Shown here in pieces: positions 42,320 to 51,339 of a stretch of 64,000 nt of DNA (position 1 is its first letter; each line of letters opens with the position of its first letter). The notes under the pieces were generated by a model. The model saw only the letters and a program-made list of their open reading frames with translations. It had not been told where the DNA came from and ran no database searches. The DNA comes from Spongiimicrobium salis (GTDB lineage: Bacteria; Bacteroidota; Bacteroidia; Flavobacteriales; Flavobacteriaceae), in assembly GCF_043678055.1 (NCBI RefSeq), contig NZ_JBHEQA010000001.1, positions 1,922,001 to 1,986,000 on the forward strand, given 5' to 3'. Both the position numbers and the translations under genes were made by a program.

Positions 42320-42940
42320 ATGAAGATGGCCATATATATGTTGGTGCTCCTATCCAGCCATTTTTTGTGTGCCCAAAAAATAGTAAAAAAGTCAGTTGTA
42401 AATACCACCATTACTTCCATACAAATAGACGCCAACAATTGCTTTGAGGTTGTTATGACAACTTCCGGGAATGATGAACTCATTGCAGAGGCAGTTATCG
42501 ATGGGGAATATCAAAAAGACTTGGAGCTTAATGTAAAGCAAGAAGGAAGCACCATGATCGTTAGTGCTGGTTTCCGTCCCAATTTCATAAATCCGAATGA
42601 TAAATTGAGTGCCCACAAGGTGATATCCATTGCGCTAAAGTTGACTATTCCGGAATTTAGTCGTGTTCATCTTTTTGGGACGAGTAGTAATGTAGATGTG
42701 CAGGGATGGTATGAAAATTTGGAGATTGCGCTAAATGATGGAAAATGTGTATTGAACAAGGTAAAGGAAAATGTAAAGATAACGACCCAAAGTGGTGCTA
42801 TTATCGTACGGAGTCCTGCCGCTAAAATCAATGCCGTTTCCAAGTATGGCAATGTGCTAAAGGAAAACATTCCAGAGAATGATCATCATTTCTTGCTCCG
42901 ATCGACAACGGGGGATATCACGGTAAAAAAAACGGAATAA
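42320..42940 (+). CDS. secreted GIN-domain (DUF2807)-like protein
   Basis: A 206-residue protein with signal peptide MKMAIYMLVLLSSHFLCAQ and no lipobox. The mature part is beta-rich with regularly spaced strands (IQIDANNCFEVVMTT; LELNVKQEGSTMIVSAGF; ALKLTIPEFSRVHLFGTSSNVDV; VKITTQSGAIIVRSPAAKINAVSKYGNV), resembling the right-handed beta-helix GIN/DUF2807 adhesin-like fold. The call is by pattern only. It lies between the DksA-like gene and lspA on the same strand, about 90 bp after the former. Confidence 0.55.
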   Translation: MKMAIYMLVLLSSHFLCAQKIVKKSVVNTTITSIQIDANNCFEVVMTTSGNDELIAEAVIDGEYQKDLELNVKQEGSTMIVSAGFRPNFINPNDKLSAHKVISIALKLTIPEFSRVHLFGTSSNVDVQGWYENLEIALNDGKCVLNKVKENVKITTQSGAIIVRSPAAKINAVSKYGNVLKENIPENDHHFLLRSTTGDITVKKTE

Positions 42941-42946
42941 TATGGC

Positions 42947-42954
42947 TATTTTTG
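42947..42954 (+). promoter_or_regulatory. -7 promoter box of lspA
   Basis: TATTTTTG matches TAnnTTTG, 20 nt before the lspA ATG. Confidence 0.5.
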
Positions 42955-42974
42955 TGAAATCTATATCCTAAAGA

Positions 42975-43619
42975 ATGAACTTAAGAAAGTCATTGCTCAT
43001 TGTGGCAATCGTATTGGTTATTGACCAACTTAGTAAAATCTATATAAAGACCCATTTTGAGTATAGGGAACAAATAGAGGTCTTCAGTTGGTTTAAAATT
43101 CTTTTTATTGAAAATTCCGGAGCGGCTTGGGGTACAAAATTAAGTGACTTTTTACCCATTTCTGAAAATACCGGGAAACTGATTCTTACCGTATTTCGGC
43201 TTTTTGCCATTGTGGGAATCGGATATTGGCTATATGATACCATACGCAAACATTCTTCTAAAATATTGATTTTATCCGTGTCTTTGATTTTTGCAGGTGC
43301 TCTGGGAAATATTATTGATTCTGTATTTTATGGGGTAATTTTTGATCATAGCAATGGCCAGGTAGCTACTTTGTTCTCTGATGAACCCTATGGAGGCTTG
43401 TTTTATGGAAAAGTAGTGGATATGTTGCATTTTCCAATGATAGATACCATTTGGCCAGATTGGGTGCCGTATTTTGGCGGGAGGCAATTTAGTTTTTTTG
43501 ATCCTGTATTTAATATTGCCGATATGGCGATAAGTACTGGGGTAGGAATCCTACTGGTGTTCAATAAAAAAGCGTTTGGAAAAACGGTCAAGACGAAAGA
43601 AACTCAGGAAAATTTATAG
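42975..43619 (+). CDS. lspA: lipoprotein signal peptidase (signal peptidase II)
   Basis: A 214-residue four-helix inner-membrane aspartyl peptidase that removes the signal of prolipoproteins. It has VIDQLSKIYIKTHF, IENSGAAWGT, and the two catalytic aspartates in GALGNIIDSVFYG and PVFNIADMAISTG. A long insertion between them (about residues 120-155) is usual in Bacteroidota. It belongs to the ileS neighbourhood and also has its own promoter box. The 3' end overlaps the convergent folate gene by 16 bp. Confidence 0.95.
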   Translation: MNLRKSLLIVAIVLVIDQLSKIYIKTHFEYREQIEVFSWFKILFIENSGAAWGTKLSDFLPISENTGKLILTVFRLFAIVGIGYWLYDTIRKHSSKILILSVSLIFAGALGNIIDSVFYGVIFDHSNGQVATLFSDEPYGGLFYGKVVDMLHFPMIDTIWPDWVPYFGGRQFSFFDPVFNIADMAISTGVGILLVFNKKAFGKTVKTKETQENL

Positions 43620-44167
43620 ATCTTAGTAGGAGTCACACAATAATCCATGGGAATATCTGTGGGAAGCACATCGGCAATCTGCGACTCTGCTTCAAAAAAG
43701 GAAAGACCTACCTTAAGTACTTGGGGCTTGCAACTTTTTAGAAAGGTGTCGTAGAACCCTTTTCCATAACCTACGCGGTTCCCCTGCTCGTCAAAAGCCA
43801 AGAGCGGCATAAAAACAAGATCAATTGTCGTTGAAGGAACTTGCAATCCGTTTTGAGGTTCGGGAACATTCCAGGAATTCTTTTTAAGTATGGTGTTATC
43901 GGTCAATAAATAATTGGTAAGACTCCTGTTTTGTTCCATTTTGGGAAGAACGATATTTTTATCTTTCCCTTGTAAAATAGACAAAAGATACGAGGTGTCA
44001 ACTTCAGTTTTTTCTTCAATCGGAAGGTAAATATGATAGTATTCATAGGTCCAGATAGGACACTTCAAAGCCCTATTGGCAATGGCAATACTATGTGAGG
44101 ATATTTGTTCTGGAGGTATATTCTTACGAAGCGCACTATACTTTTTCCGAAGTTCTTTTTTCAACAT
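43604..44167 (-). CDS. 5-formyltetrahydrofolate cyclo-ligase
   Basis: A 187-residue enzyme converting 5-formyl-THF to 5,10-methenyl-THF with ATP. It has LKKELRKKYSALRKNI at the start, IYLPIEEKTEVDTS, KNIVLPKMEQN, a late DLVFMPLLAFDEQGNRVGYGKGFYDTFL (the ATP-binding GYGKGFYD motif) and DYCVTPTKIY. It is convergent with lspA, overlapping it by 16 bp. A possible 28-residue membrane peptide gene lies just upstream on the same strand. Confidence 0.92.
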   Translation of the reverse strand: MLKKELRKKYSALRKNIPPEQISSHSIAIANRALKCPIWTYEYYHIYLPIEEKTEVDTSYLLSILQGKDKNIVLPKMEQNRSLTNYLLTDNTILKKNSWNVPEPQNGLQVPSTTIDLVFMPLLAFDEQGNRVGYGKGFYDTFLKSCKPQVLKVGLSFFEAESQIADVLPTDIPMDYCVTPTKIYKFS

Positions 44168-44212
44168 AAGCGTTGACAGAATGAGGGGGAAATCAATCTG
44201 AAGAGGATAAAA

Positions 44213-44299
44213 TTATTCCTTTGAGACTGCAGAAAAATAGATTTTGAAAAAAAGCATTAGTACCAAGTAGGTTCCGAGAGTTATGAGGTAGCCGTCCAT
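44213..44299 (-). CDS. candidate 28-residue membrane peptide
   Basis: An ATG at 44299 opens a frame encoding MDGYLITLGTYLVLMLFFK followed by IYFSAVSKE, ending in TAA at 44213-44215. About 20 residues form one hydrophobic segment flanked by polar ends, as expected for a small single-pass membrane protein. It lies 45 bp upstream of the folate cyclo-ligase gene on the same strand. The ORF is short, so chance is a real alternative; nothing is known of its function. Confidence 0.35.
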   Translation of the reverse strand: MDGYLITLGTYLVLMLFFKIYFSAVSKE

Positions 44300-44353
44300 G
44301 TAATCACAAATTTTGATGGTTAAATTTAAATAAAAAAATCGTTAAAACCTATA

Positions 44354-44383
44354 AAATGCACAGAATCATCGGTGAAATGCACA
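44354..44383. promoter_or_regulatory. direct repeats AAATGCACA, 21-bp period
   Basis: Two identical 9-mers lie on the same helical face (21 bp = two turns), a common arrangement for tandem regulator binding. Confidence 0.3.
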
Positions 44384-44754
44384 AATTTAACACAGATTGC
44401 GATAAAATATGTAAGCATTTACGTATGACGGCCCGTATAAATTACAGATATATTCACATAGGAATACTAATGCGAATAACGTTGCTTTTTGTGTAGGATT
44501 CAGCAAACCGGCCACAATTATACTTAAAATATTGCAGGTTACACAAAAATACGTCTATTTTTTTAAAAAAAATGCTAAGAATTATATAAATACTTGAGAT
44601 AAATAGAAAATACTCCATGTTCGTTAACAATTTGAAGTAGTAGGTACTTCCAAATGGGGAAACAAAAGCCTTTTTTAGCGGAGTAAAGAATGTAAAGGAT
44701 AAATGCCGTTAAAAAGGAAAGAACATTGTGTACTTTCAGAAAAAGGCATTAATT

Positions 44755-44762
44755 TAACTTTG
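44755..44762 (+). promoter_or_regulatory. -7 promoter box of uvrC
   Basis: TAACTTTG matches TAnnTTTG, 34 nt before the uvrC ATG. Confidence 0.55.
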
Positions 44763-44796
44763 TAGAGAAAGAATTTAGATCAGCCTTAAAAAATAC

Positions 44797-46584
44797 ATGT
44801 CAGCACTACCGATAGAAGTACAACTAAGTACCTTGCCGAATAGCCCCGGCGTATATCAATTTTATGATGCGGAGGATAAGATCCTGTATGTCGGTAAGGC
44901 AAAGAATCTTAAGAAAAGAGTTTCTTCCTATTTCACCAAGAAGCACGAGTATGGCAAGACCCGTGTGATGGTAAAAAAGATTCTAAATATAAAACACATT
45001 GTGGTGCCCACCGAATCGGATGCACTCTTATTGGAAAACAACCTGATCAAAAAATACCAACCTCGCTACAATGTATTGCTTAAGGATGATAAGTCCTATC
45101 CTTGGATATGTATCAAAAAAGAACGTTTCCCCAGAATTTTCCCTACCAGAAGGATCATAAAAGATGGATCTGAATATTATGGCCCTTATACCAGTATGAA
45201 GACGGTCCGTATTTTACTAGACCTTATTAAAAGTGTGTACCCCTTACGAACTTGTAATTACGATCTTTCCCATGAAAAAATTAATGCCGGGAAATATAAG
45301 GTCTGTCTAGAATATCATTTAGGCAATTGCAAAGGGCCTTGCGAGAACTTACAGACCGAAGAGGAATATCACAGGCAAATTGACGATATCCGGCAAATTG
45401 TCAAAGGGAATTTTAAATCCTCTATTCATTATTTCAAAAAGGAAATGAAGTCCCTTGCGCAGGAAATGCGTTTTGAAGAAGCACAACGGGTGAAGGATAA
45501 AATAGAAGTGTTGGAGAATTATCAGGTGAAATCCACTATCGTTAATCCTAAAATTAGCAATGTAGATGTTTTTTCCATTATTTCGGATGATAGTTATGCC
45601 TATGTGAATTTTTTACAGCTGTCCCACGGATCAATCGTACGATCCCATACCATGGAGATCAAGAAGAAATTAGATGAGACCGATAAGGAGTTGCTGCAAT
45701 TGGCGATCATTGAAATTAGACAACGTTTCCTATCCCTATCCAAGGAAATCTTTGTGCCCTTTGAGGTTACAGTAGCACCACATTTAAAGGTGACCACCCC
45801 TAAATTGGGCGATAAGAAAAAGATATTGGAACTGTCCGAACGCAATGCGAAATTTTTTAGACAGGAACGTTTTAAGCAAGTAAAGATCACGGACCCCGAT
45901 AGACATACCAATAGAATTATGGCACAAATGAAATTGGATATCCGACTCTCAGAGGAGCCAAGACATATTGAGTGTTTTGATAATTCCAATATTCAGGGAA
46001 GTAACCCTGTGGCCGCTTGTGTTGTTTTTAAGAACGGAAAACCTTCCAAAAAAGACTACCGCCATTTTAATATTAAAACAGTTGAAGGTCCGGATGATTT
46101 TGCTTCTATGGAAGAAGTGGTCTATAGGCGTTATAAACGATTGCAGGAAGAAGGAGAGTCGCTGCCCCAGCTCATTGTCATCGATGGAGGTAAAGGACAA
46201 TTGTCTTCAGCACTTAAAAGTCTGGACCAGCTGAATCTAAGAGGAAAAATAGCCATTATAGGCATTGCCAAGCGTTTGGAAGAAATTTACTTCCCCGATG
46301 ACCCCATACCCTTATATTTGGATAAGAAATCCGAGAGTTTAAAGATCATCCAGCAACTGCGCAATGAGGCGCACCGGTTTGGAATCACCTTTCACCGAAA
46401 TAAGCGCAGCAAAGCGGCAATCAACTCGGAATTGGAAAATATTAATGGGGTTGGAGAAAAAACCGCCCAAGATCTTTTGAAAAGTTTTAAATCTGTGAAG
46501 CGTATCAAAGAAGCGTCTATAGAGAGTTTGGCAAAGGCCGTAGGAATGTCAAAGGCAAAGAAAATCTATGAAACCTTCCATTAA
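44797..46584 (+). CDS. uvrC: excinuclease ABC subunit C
   Basis: A 595-residue dual-incision nuclease of nucleotide excision repair. Domains in order: GIY-YIG nuclease at the N-terminus (LPNSPGVYQFYDAEDKILYVGKAKNLKKRVSSYF), a cysteine-containing linker (CLEYHLGNCKGPC), a UVR domain near residues 205-240 (MKSLAQEMRFEEAQRVKDKIEVLENY), the RNase H-like 5'-nuclease (IECFDNSNIQGSNPVAACVVF; VIDGGKGQL), and C-terminal HhH repeats (NINGVGEKTAQDLLKSFKS). The patatin-like gene starts 8 bp after the stop. Confidence 0.96.
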   Translation: MSALPIEVQLSTLPNSPGVYQFYDAEDKILYVGKAKNLKKRVSSYFTKKHEYGKTRVMVKKILNIKHIVVPTESDALLLENNLIKKYQPRYNVLLKDDKSYPWICIKKERFPRIFPTRRIIKDGSEYYGPYTSMKTVRILLDLIKSVYPLRTCNYDLSHEKINAGKYKVCLEYHLGNCKGPCENLQTEEEYHRQIDDIRQIVKGNFKSSIHYFKKEMKSLAQEMRFEEAQRVKDKIEVLENYQVKSTIVNPKISNVDVFSIISDDSYAYVNFLQLSHGSIVRSHTMEIKKKLDETDKELLQLAIIEIRQRFLSLSKEIFVPFEVTVAPHLKVTTPKLGDKKKILELSERNAKFFRQERFKQVKITDPDRHTNRIMAQMKLDIRLSEEPRHIECFDNSNIQGSNPVAACVVFKNGKPSKKDYRHFNIKTVEGPDDFASMEEVVYRRYKRLQEEGESLPQLIVIDGGKGQLSSALKSLDQLNLRGKIAIIGIAKRLEEIYFPDDPIPLYLDKKSESLKIIQQLRNEAHRFGITFHRNKRSKAAINSELENINGVGEKTAQDLLKSFKSVKRIKEASIESLAKAVGMSKAKKIYETFH

Positions 46585-46592
46585 AATAGACT

Positions 46593-48851
46593 ATGGATTA
46601 TAGAAAACAACTCGTATTTGTGGTGCTACTTTACTTTGGAGTAGCCATAGCCTTTGCCCAAGAAGAGGCTAAAGTAGGGTTGGTTTTAAGTGGAGGAGGT
46701 GCTAAAGGACTTGCCCATATTGGTGCCATTAAAGTACTGGAAGAGGCAGGAGTGCAGATCGATTATGTGGGAGGGACTAGTATGGGAGCAATCGTGGGGG
46801 CATTATATGCTTCGGGCTATTCGGGTCAAGAGCTGGATTCTATTTTTAGAAATACGGATTTTACGACCTTGATCCGTGATAATTTCCCAAGGGATGCCAA
46901 AACCTTTTATGAAAAGGATGATTCGGAACGCTATGCCCTTGCCCTACCCTTCAATAATTTCAAAATATCCTTTCCCTCGGCAATTTCAAGTGGACAAAAT
47001 ATCTATAATGAATTGGTGCGCTTGCTCTTCCATGTGAAGGATGTAGAGGATTTTAGCCAATTGCCCATTCCATTTTTTTGTATTGCCACCAATGTGGAAA
47101 CTGGGGACGAAGTGCTATTGGATCGGGGCTATCTCCCCGAAGCAATTATGGCAAGTGGTACCTTACCTACTTTATTTGAACCATCCGAACTCAATGGCGC
47201 TATTTTGATCGATGGCGGAGTAGTCAATAACTATCCCATACAAGAGGTGCGAAAAATGGGGGCCGATATTATCATCGGGGTCGATGTACAGCATGGTCTT
47301 TCAAGGCGTGAAGCCTTACAATCGGCTACGGAAATCTTGTTGCAGATCAATAATTATAGGACTGTGGAAGACATGAAGGAGAAATCCAAACAGACCGACA
47401 TTTACATAAGACCCGATATCGAAGATTTTTCGGTGATAGATTTTGATAAAAAAAGCGCCATTATTGAAAGCGGTGAGCTCGCTGCACAGGAGGTTTCAGA
47501 ATCTCTGAAGGCCATTGCACAACAACAGAAAAGGGAAAAGATAAAAGTAAACCCAATAATGCCCAAAGATTCCATCACCATAGGCCGATTGATTTTGAAG
47601 GGGAATGATAATTATACCCGGGGATACGTAAAAGGAAAACTGAGGTTTGCCCTGAATGAAAGAACCACCTTCGACAAAATACAGAAAGGAATAGGGAACT
47701 TGTCGGCCACAGGAAATTTTAAGACCATACGCTATAAATTGGCGGCTAATGGGGATAGTGTGGATCTTATCTTGAAACTGAAGGAAAAACCAAATAAAAC
47801 CTTTATTCGGATGGGCGCGCATTACGATGATCTGTATAAGAGTGCTGCATTGATCAACCTGACCAAAAAGAATTTTTTAATGAATGATGATGTTGCTTCC
47901 TTTGATTTTATTTTGGGGGACAATGTACGATACAACTTGGAGTATTATGTGGATAAAGGATCGTATTGGAGTTTTGGGTTTAATTCCAAGTTTGATGAAT
48001 TTGAGGAGGAAGTGGATCTAAACGTTATTCGATCTAACTTTCCGGTATCCGATGATATTACAGTAAACGCAATTAATCTGGATGTCACCGAACTAACCAA
48101 TCAATTCTATATCCAGAGCGTATGGCAAGAGGAATTTGCCCTTACACTTGGAGTGGAGCATAGATTTGTAAAATACAGCACTAGAACTTTTGGGAACCTT
48201 CCCAATAATCAAGCGGCACCTGGTTTCCTTCGTGAAAATGGAAGAACCTTTTTTGATAGAAGTGCCTATTACAGTGCTTATGGGCAGCTAAAGCTAGATA
48301 CCTATGACGATAAATATTTCCCTACCAAGGGCCTTTACTTTGATGGGGATTTTCATTTTTTCATACTCTCATCGGATTTTAGGGAGAATTTTAAGGAGTT
48401 CTCCGTAAGTAAAGCGCGTTTGGGCGCTGCTTTTCCCTTGTTCAGGAACCTTTCCTTAAACCTGGAAACCGAAGGAGGCTTTAAGCTGGGAACATCCGGG
48501 GTAACTTCTTTTGATTTTATTCTAGGAGGATACGGCGGAAACTTGGCCAATAATTTCACCCCTTTTTTAGGATATGATTTTCTGAGCCTGCCCGGAAATA
48601 GTTTTGTAAAAGGTTATGCGCGTTTGGACTATGAGTTTCTTCCTAAAAATCATTTGCTTTTTGCAGCCAATTTCGCCAATGTGGCCGATGATATATTTAG
48701 GACGGGTGAATGGTTTGATGCTCCCGACTTTTCGGGTTTTGGAGCAGGTTATGGCTGGGAATCCTTTATAGGTCCCATGCAAGTCATCTATTCCTGGTCT
48801 CCCGAGCTAAGCAATGGTCGTTTGTTTTTTAGCATAGGATATTGGTTTTAA
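46593..48851 (+). CDS. patatin-like phospholipase with POTRA and BamA-type barrel
   Basis: A 752-residue protein with a signal peptide ending AIAFAQ. The N-terminal patatin domain has the oxyanion GGGAKG, the nucleophile elbow GGTSMG and the catalytic Asp in DGGVVNNYP. A POTRA-like stretch follows (ITIGRLILKGNDNYTRGYVKGKLRFALNERTTFDKIQ), then a C-terminal outer-membrane barrel ending GYWF. The layout is that of PlpD-like (type V-D) secreted phospholipases, where the barrel carries or anchors the lipase. Transport of the patatin domain to the surface or its retention inside is not decided by sequence. Confidence 0.9.
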   Translation: MDYRKQLVFVVLLYFGVAIAFAQEEAKVGLVLSGGGAKGLAHIGAIKVLEEAGVQIDYVGGTSMGAIVGALYASGYSGQELDSIFRNTDFTTLIRDNFPRDAKTFYEKDDSERYALALPFNNFKISFPSAISSGQNIYNELVRLLFHVKDVEDFSQLPIPFFCIATNVETGDEVLLDRGYLPEAIMASGTLPTLFEPSELNGAILIDGGVVNNYPIQEVRKMGADIIIGVDVQHGLSRREALQSATEILLQINNYRTVEDMKEKSKQTDIYIRPDIEDFSVIDFDKKSAIIESGELAAQEVSESLKAIAQQQKREKIKVNPIMPKDSITIGRLILKGNDNYTRGYVKGKLRFALNERTTFDKIQKGIGNLSATGNFKTIRYKLAANGDSVDLILKLKEKPNKTFIRMGAHYDDLYKSAALINLTKKNFLMNDDVASFDFILGDNVRYNLEYYVDKGSYWSFGFNSKFDEFEEEVDLNVIRSNFPVSDDITVNAINLDVTELTNQFYIQSVWQEEFALTLGVEHRFVKYSTRTFGNLPNNQAAPGFLRENGRTFFDRSAYYSAYGQLKLDTYDDKYFPTKGLYFDGDFHFFILSSDFRENFKEFSVSKARLGAAFPLFRNLSLNLETEGGFKLGTSGVTSFDFILGGYGGNLANNFTPFLGYDFLSLPGNSFVKGYARLDYEFLPKNHLLFAANFANVADDIFRTGEWFDAPDFSGFGAGYGWESFIGPMQVIYSWSPELSNGRLFFSIGYWF

Positions 48852-49026
48852 TCGATTTAAAAGAATTTGATATATTTTTTTTCCGATATTTGTAGTATAC
48901 AAAGAAAGATGTTGTCCTATAGAATCGATATAACGCCCCACCTAAGGGCAATGTGGTAAACACCTTCCCACCCACTTCAGGGGAACGGAACCATTTTACC
49001 TATTGATTCATTAAAAAAATAACATC

Positions 49027-50169
49027 ATGTCATTACTAGATAATACGTCATTACAATTACCTAAAGAAAATATAGAAGCTGAGGACTTTTTACCTTTATT
49101 GGGCACGGATTACATAGAATTATATGTGGGAAATGCCAAGCAAGCGGCACATTATTATATGTCCGCTTGGGGATTTCAACCATTGGCCTATGCGGGCTTG
49201 GAGACAGGACAAAAAGACAAAGTGTCTTATGTATTGAAACAAGATAAAATACGCTTAATGCTGACATCCCCCTTGACAGAAGGAGGAGAGATCAACAAGC
49301 ACATTGAAATGCATGGCGACGGAGTTAAAGTAATTGCCCTTTGGGTAGACGATGCCACAAAGAGCTATGAAGAAACCACAAAACGAGGAGCGGAATCGTA
49401 TTTTGAGCCCAAATCCATTGAAGATGAAGAAGGAGAGGTTCGCATGTCGGCCATACGCACTTACGGAGAAACCATCCATGTTTTTGTAGAGCGCAGGAAG
49501 TATCAGGGTGTTTTTATGCCCGGATTTAAAGCGTGGAACCCTTACTATAAACCAGAAAATGTAGGCCTCAAATATATTGATCACATTGTGGGGAACGTAG
49601 GCTGGAACGAAATGAACAAATGGTGTAATTTCTACGAAAAAATCATGGGCTTTGCACAGTTGGTCTCTTTTGATGATAAGGATATCTCTACGGAATATAC
49701 CGCACTTATGAGTAAGGTAATGAGCAATGGGAATGGGCGTATAAAATTCCCGATCAATGAACCCGCAGATGGGAGGAAAAAATCACAAATTGAGGAGTAT
49801 ATCGATTTCTATAATGGGGCCGGAGTACAGCATATGGCCCTAGCCACAGATAATATTATTGATACGGTTACGGCACTAAGGAATCGAGGAGTGGAATTTC
49901 TGACAGTACCCTCCTCCTACTATGAAGATGTGCTGGACAGGGTTGGGGAAATCGATGAAGACCTAGAGCCACTAAGGGAATTGGGAATTTTAATTGACCG
50001 TGATGAGGAAGGGTATTTATTGCAAATTTTCACGAAACCCGTTTTGGATAGGCCTACCATGTTCTTTGAAATTATCCAGAGAAAAGGTGCAAAGTCCTTT
50101 GGCAAGGGAAATTTCAAAGCACTCTTTGAAGCTATTGAAAGAGAACAGGAATCCCGTGGAACCTTATAG
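49027..50169 (+). CDS. hpd: 4-hydroxyphenylpyruvate dioxygenase
   Basis: A 380-residue Fe(II) enzyme turning 4-hydroxyphenylpyruvate into homogentisate in tyrosine breakdown. Two vicinal-oxygen-chelate domains are seen, the second holding the metal triad: H186 (YIDHIVGNV), H269 (GVQHMALAT) and E348 (MFFEIIQRKG). The C-terminal KGNFKALFEAIEREQ matches the gating helix of the family. The homogentisate dioxygenase gene that often accompanies it is not in this window. Downstream come a candidate sRNA, a DUF3108 gene and tryptophan dioxygenase. Confidence 0.95.
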   Translation: MSLLDNTSLQLPKENIEAEDFLPLLGTDYIELYVGNAKQAAHYYMSAWGFQPLAYAGLETGQKDKVSYVLKQDKIRLMLTSPLTEGGEINKHIEMHGDGVKVIALWVDDATKSYEETTKRGAESYFEPKSIEDEEGEVRMSAIRTYGETIHVFVERRKYQGVFMPGFKAWNPYYKPENVGLKYIDHIVGNVGWNEMNKWCNFYEKIMGFAQLVSFDDKDISTEYTALMSKVMSNGNGRIKFPINEPADGRKKSQIEEYIDFYNGAGVQHMALATDNIIDTVTALRNRGVEFLTVPSSYYEDVLDRVGEIDEDLEPLRELGILIDRDEEGYLLQIFTKPVLDRPTMFFEIIQRKGAKSFGKGNFKALFEAIEREQESRGTL

Positions 50170-50346
50170 ATATTCCCTATGCCTTATCAAATTAAACTAT
50201 AGATATTAATTTTTGAACTTCATCTTTACTATAGATTTTATCTATTTTTCTTAAGGATTTACTAAATTGATCCTTAGAAGCATAAAATACTGTTAAGACT
50301 TTAGTAAAAGAACGTTAAACCCGTAAATAGTACCAAAGGGATGCCT

Positions 50347-50354
50347 TAAATTTG
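50347..50354 (+). promoter_or_regulatory. -7 promoter box of candidate sRNA B
   Basis: TAAATTTG matches TAnnTTTG and predicts a transcript start near 50360, exactly where the first hairpin begins. Confidence 0.6.
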
Positions 50355-50358
50355 TCTC

Positions 50359-50458
50359 CATAAGGGGTGGTTCCCTTATGACTTTAAGTATTGGTTTTTC
50401 ATAATTTAAAGTTTGGTTGGTTATTTAGGAAAGCCCAGTGTCTAACTGGGCTTTTTTT
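50359..50458 (+). ncRNA. candidate small RNA, copy B
   Basis: An independent transcription unit of about 100 nt. A TAnnTTTG promoter is followed by a perfect 8-bp hairpin CATAAGGG / CCCTTATG (loop GTGGTT), an AU-rich spacer, TTTGGTTGGTTATTTAG at 50412-50428, and an intrinsic terminator ending in seven T. The 17-nt motif and the hairpin-motif-terminator order recur at 16786-16897, while hairpin sequences differ. No ORF fills the element. Confidence 0.6.
50430..50458 (+). terminator. intrinsic terminator of candidate sRNA B
   Basis: AAAGCCCAGT pairs perfectly with ACTGGGCTTT around GTCTA, and the T-run extends to 50458. Confidence 0.88.
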
Positions 50459-50550
50459 ATACAATACTTTGGAATAAATTTTGTTTATGATATTGTAAGC
50501 TTCTAAAACCTTTGAGACTCTTTTAGTACATTTATCTTAAAAGCATAACT

Positions 50551-51330
50551 ATGAAAAAACTTTACACCCTTCTTTTACTTATAGTTGCCTTTAATTTGAG
50601 CGCCCAGAAACCCAAGTCTGCTTTTAAGGCTGGGGAGTGGTTAAAATTCCGAATCCATTACGGGTGGATAAATGCCAGTTATGCTACACTTCAAGTAACA
50701 TCGGACAATATTAATGGCATGCCAGTGTACCATGTGGTTGGAAAAGGAAAAACAACGGGATTGGCCAAAGTTTTTTTTAAAGTAGATGATACTTATGAGA
50801 GTTACTTTGGAAAGAAAGATGGAAGGCCCTATAAATTTATTCGAAAATTAAATGAAGGAGGATATACCAAAGATGTAGAGATAAATTTTGATTATAGTAA
50901 GGATGAAGCCATATTAAATGATAAAAAAAACAAGAAAAAGTTTAATTTTGCGATTCAGGACGATATCCAGGATTTAATTTCTGCCTTTTATCATTTGAGG
51001 AATAATTTCAAAAGTGAAGACCTGGTTGAAGGAGAATCTATTGAACTGAACATGTTATATGATGACGATGGTATTTTTAAGTTTAAATTGAAATACTTGG
51101 GAAAACAGACTTTGAGAACCAAATTTGGAAAAGTGGAGTGCTTAAAATTTAGGCCTTACGTGCAGTCCGGAAGAGTATTCAAAGAAAAGGAAAGTTTATC
51201 CTTATGGGTTTCCAATGACGAAAATAAAATTCCCATCCGTATTAAGGCAGATTTAGCCGTTGGTTCCATTAAAGCAGATTTACACGCATATAACGCATTA
51301 AATAACCAATTTAAAATTGTAGTGAAGTAA
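50551..51330 (+). CDS. DUF3108 domain periplasmic protein
   Basis: A 259-residue protein with signal peptide MKKLYTLLLLIVAFNLSAQ. The body follows the DUF3108 pattern: GEWLKFRIHYGWINASYATLQVT, VYHVVGKGKTTGLAKVFFKVDDTYESYF, DIQDLISAFYHLRNN and LSLWVSNDENKIPIRIKADLAVGSIKADL. The predicted structure is a beta-rich lipocalin/LolA-like sheet. The function is unknown. The tryptophan dioxygenase gene begins 9 bp after its stop, followed closely by an M23 peptidase and pgi, so the four genes likely form one transcript. Confidence 0.85.
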   Translation: MKKLYTLLLLIVAFNLSAQKPKSAFKAGEWLKFRIHYGWINASYATLQVTSDNINGMPVYHVVGKGKTTGLAKVFFKVDDTYESYFGKKDGRPYKFIRKLNEGGYTKDVEINFDYSKDEAILNDKKNKKKFNFAIQDDIQDLISAFYHLRNNFKSEDLVEGESIELNMLYDDDGIFKFKLKYLGKQTLRTKFGKVECLKFRPYVQSGRVFKEKESLSLWVSNDENKIPIRIKADLAVGSIKADLHAYNALNNQFKIVVK

Positions 51331-51339
51331 AGGCATCGA

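Larger units (their letters stand above)
44300..44796. other. long intergenic region upstream of uvrC
   Basis: About 500 bp of AT-rich sequence without a convincing gene. It holds two direct copies of AAATGCACA at 44354-44362 and 44375-44383 (21-bp period) and the uvrC promoter box TAACTTTG at 44755-44762. I see no tRNA, strong hairpin or terminator. Confidence 0.5.
50170..50550. other. intergenic region carrying a candidate sRNA
   Basis: About 380 bp between hpd and the DUF3108 gene. Its main content is the promoter, hairpin, 17-nt motif and terminator at 50347-50458. The rest is AT-rich with no ORF I would support. Confidence 0.6.
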
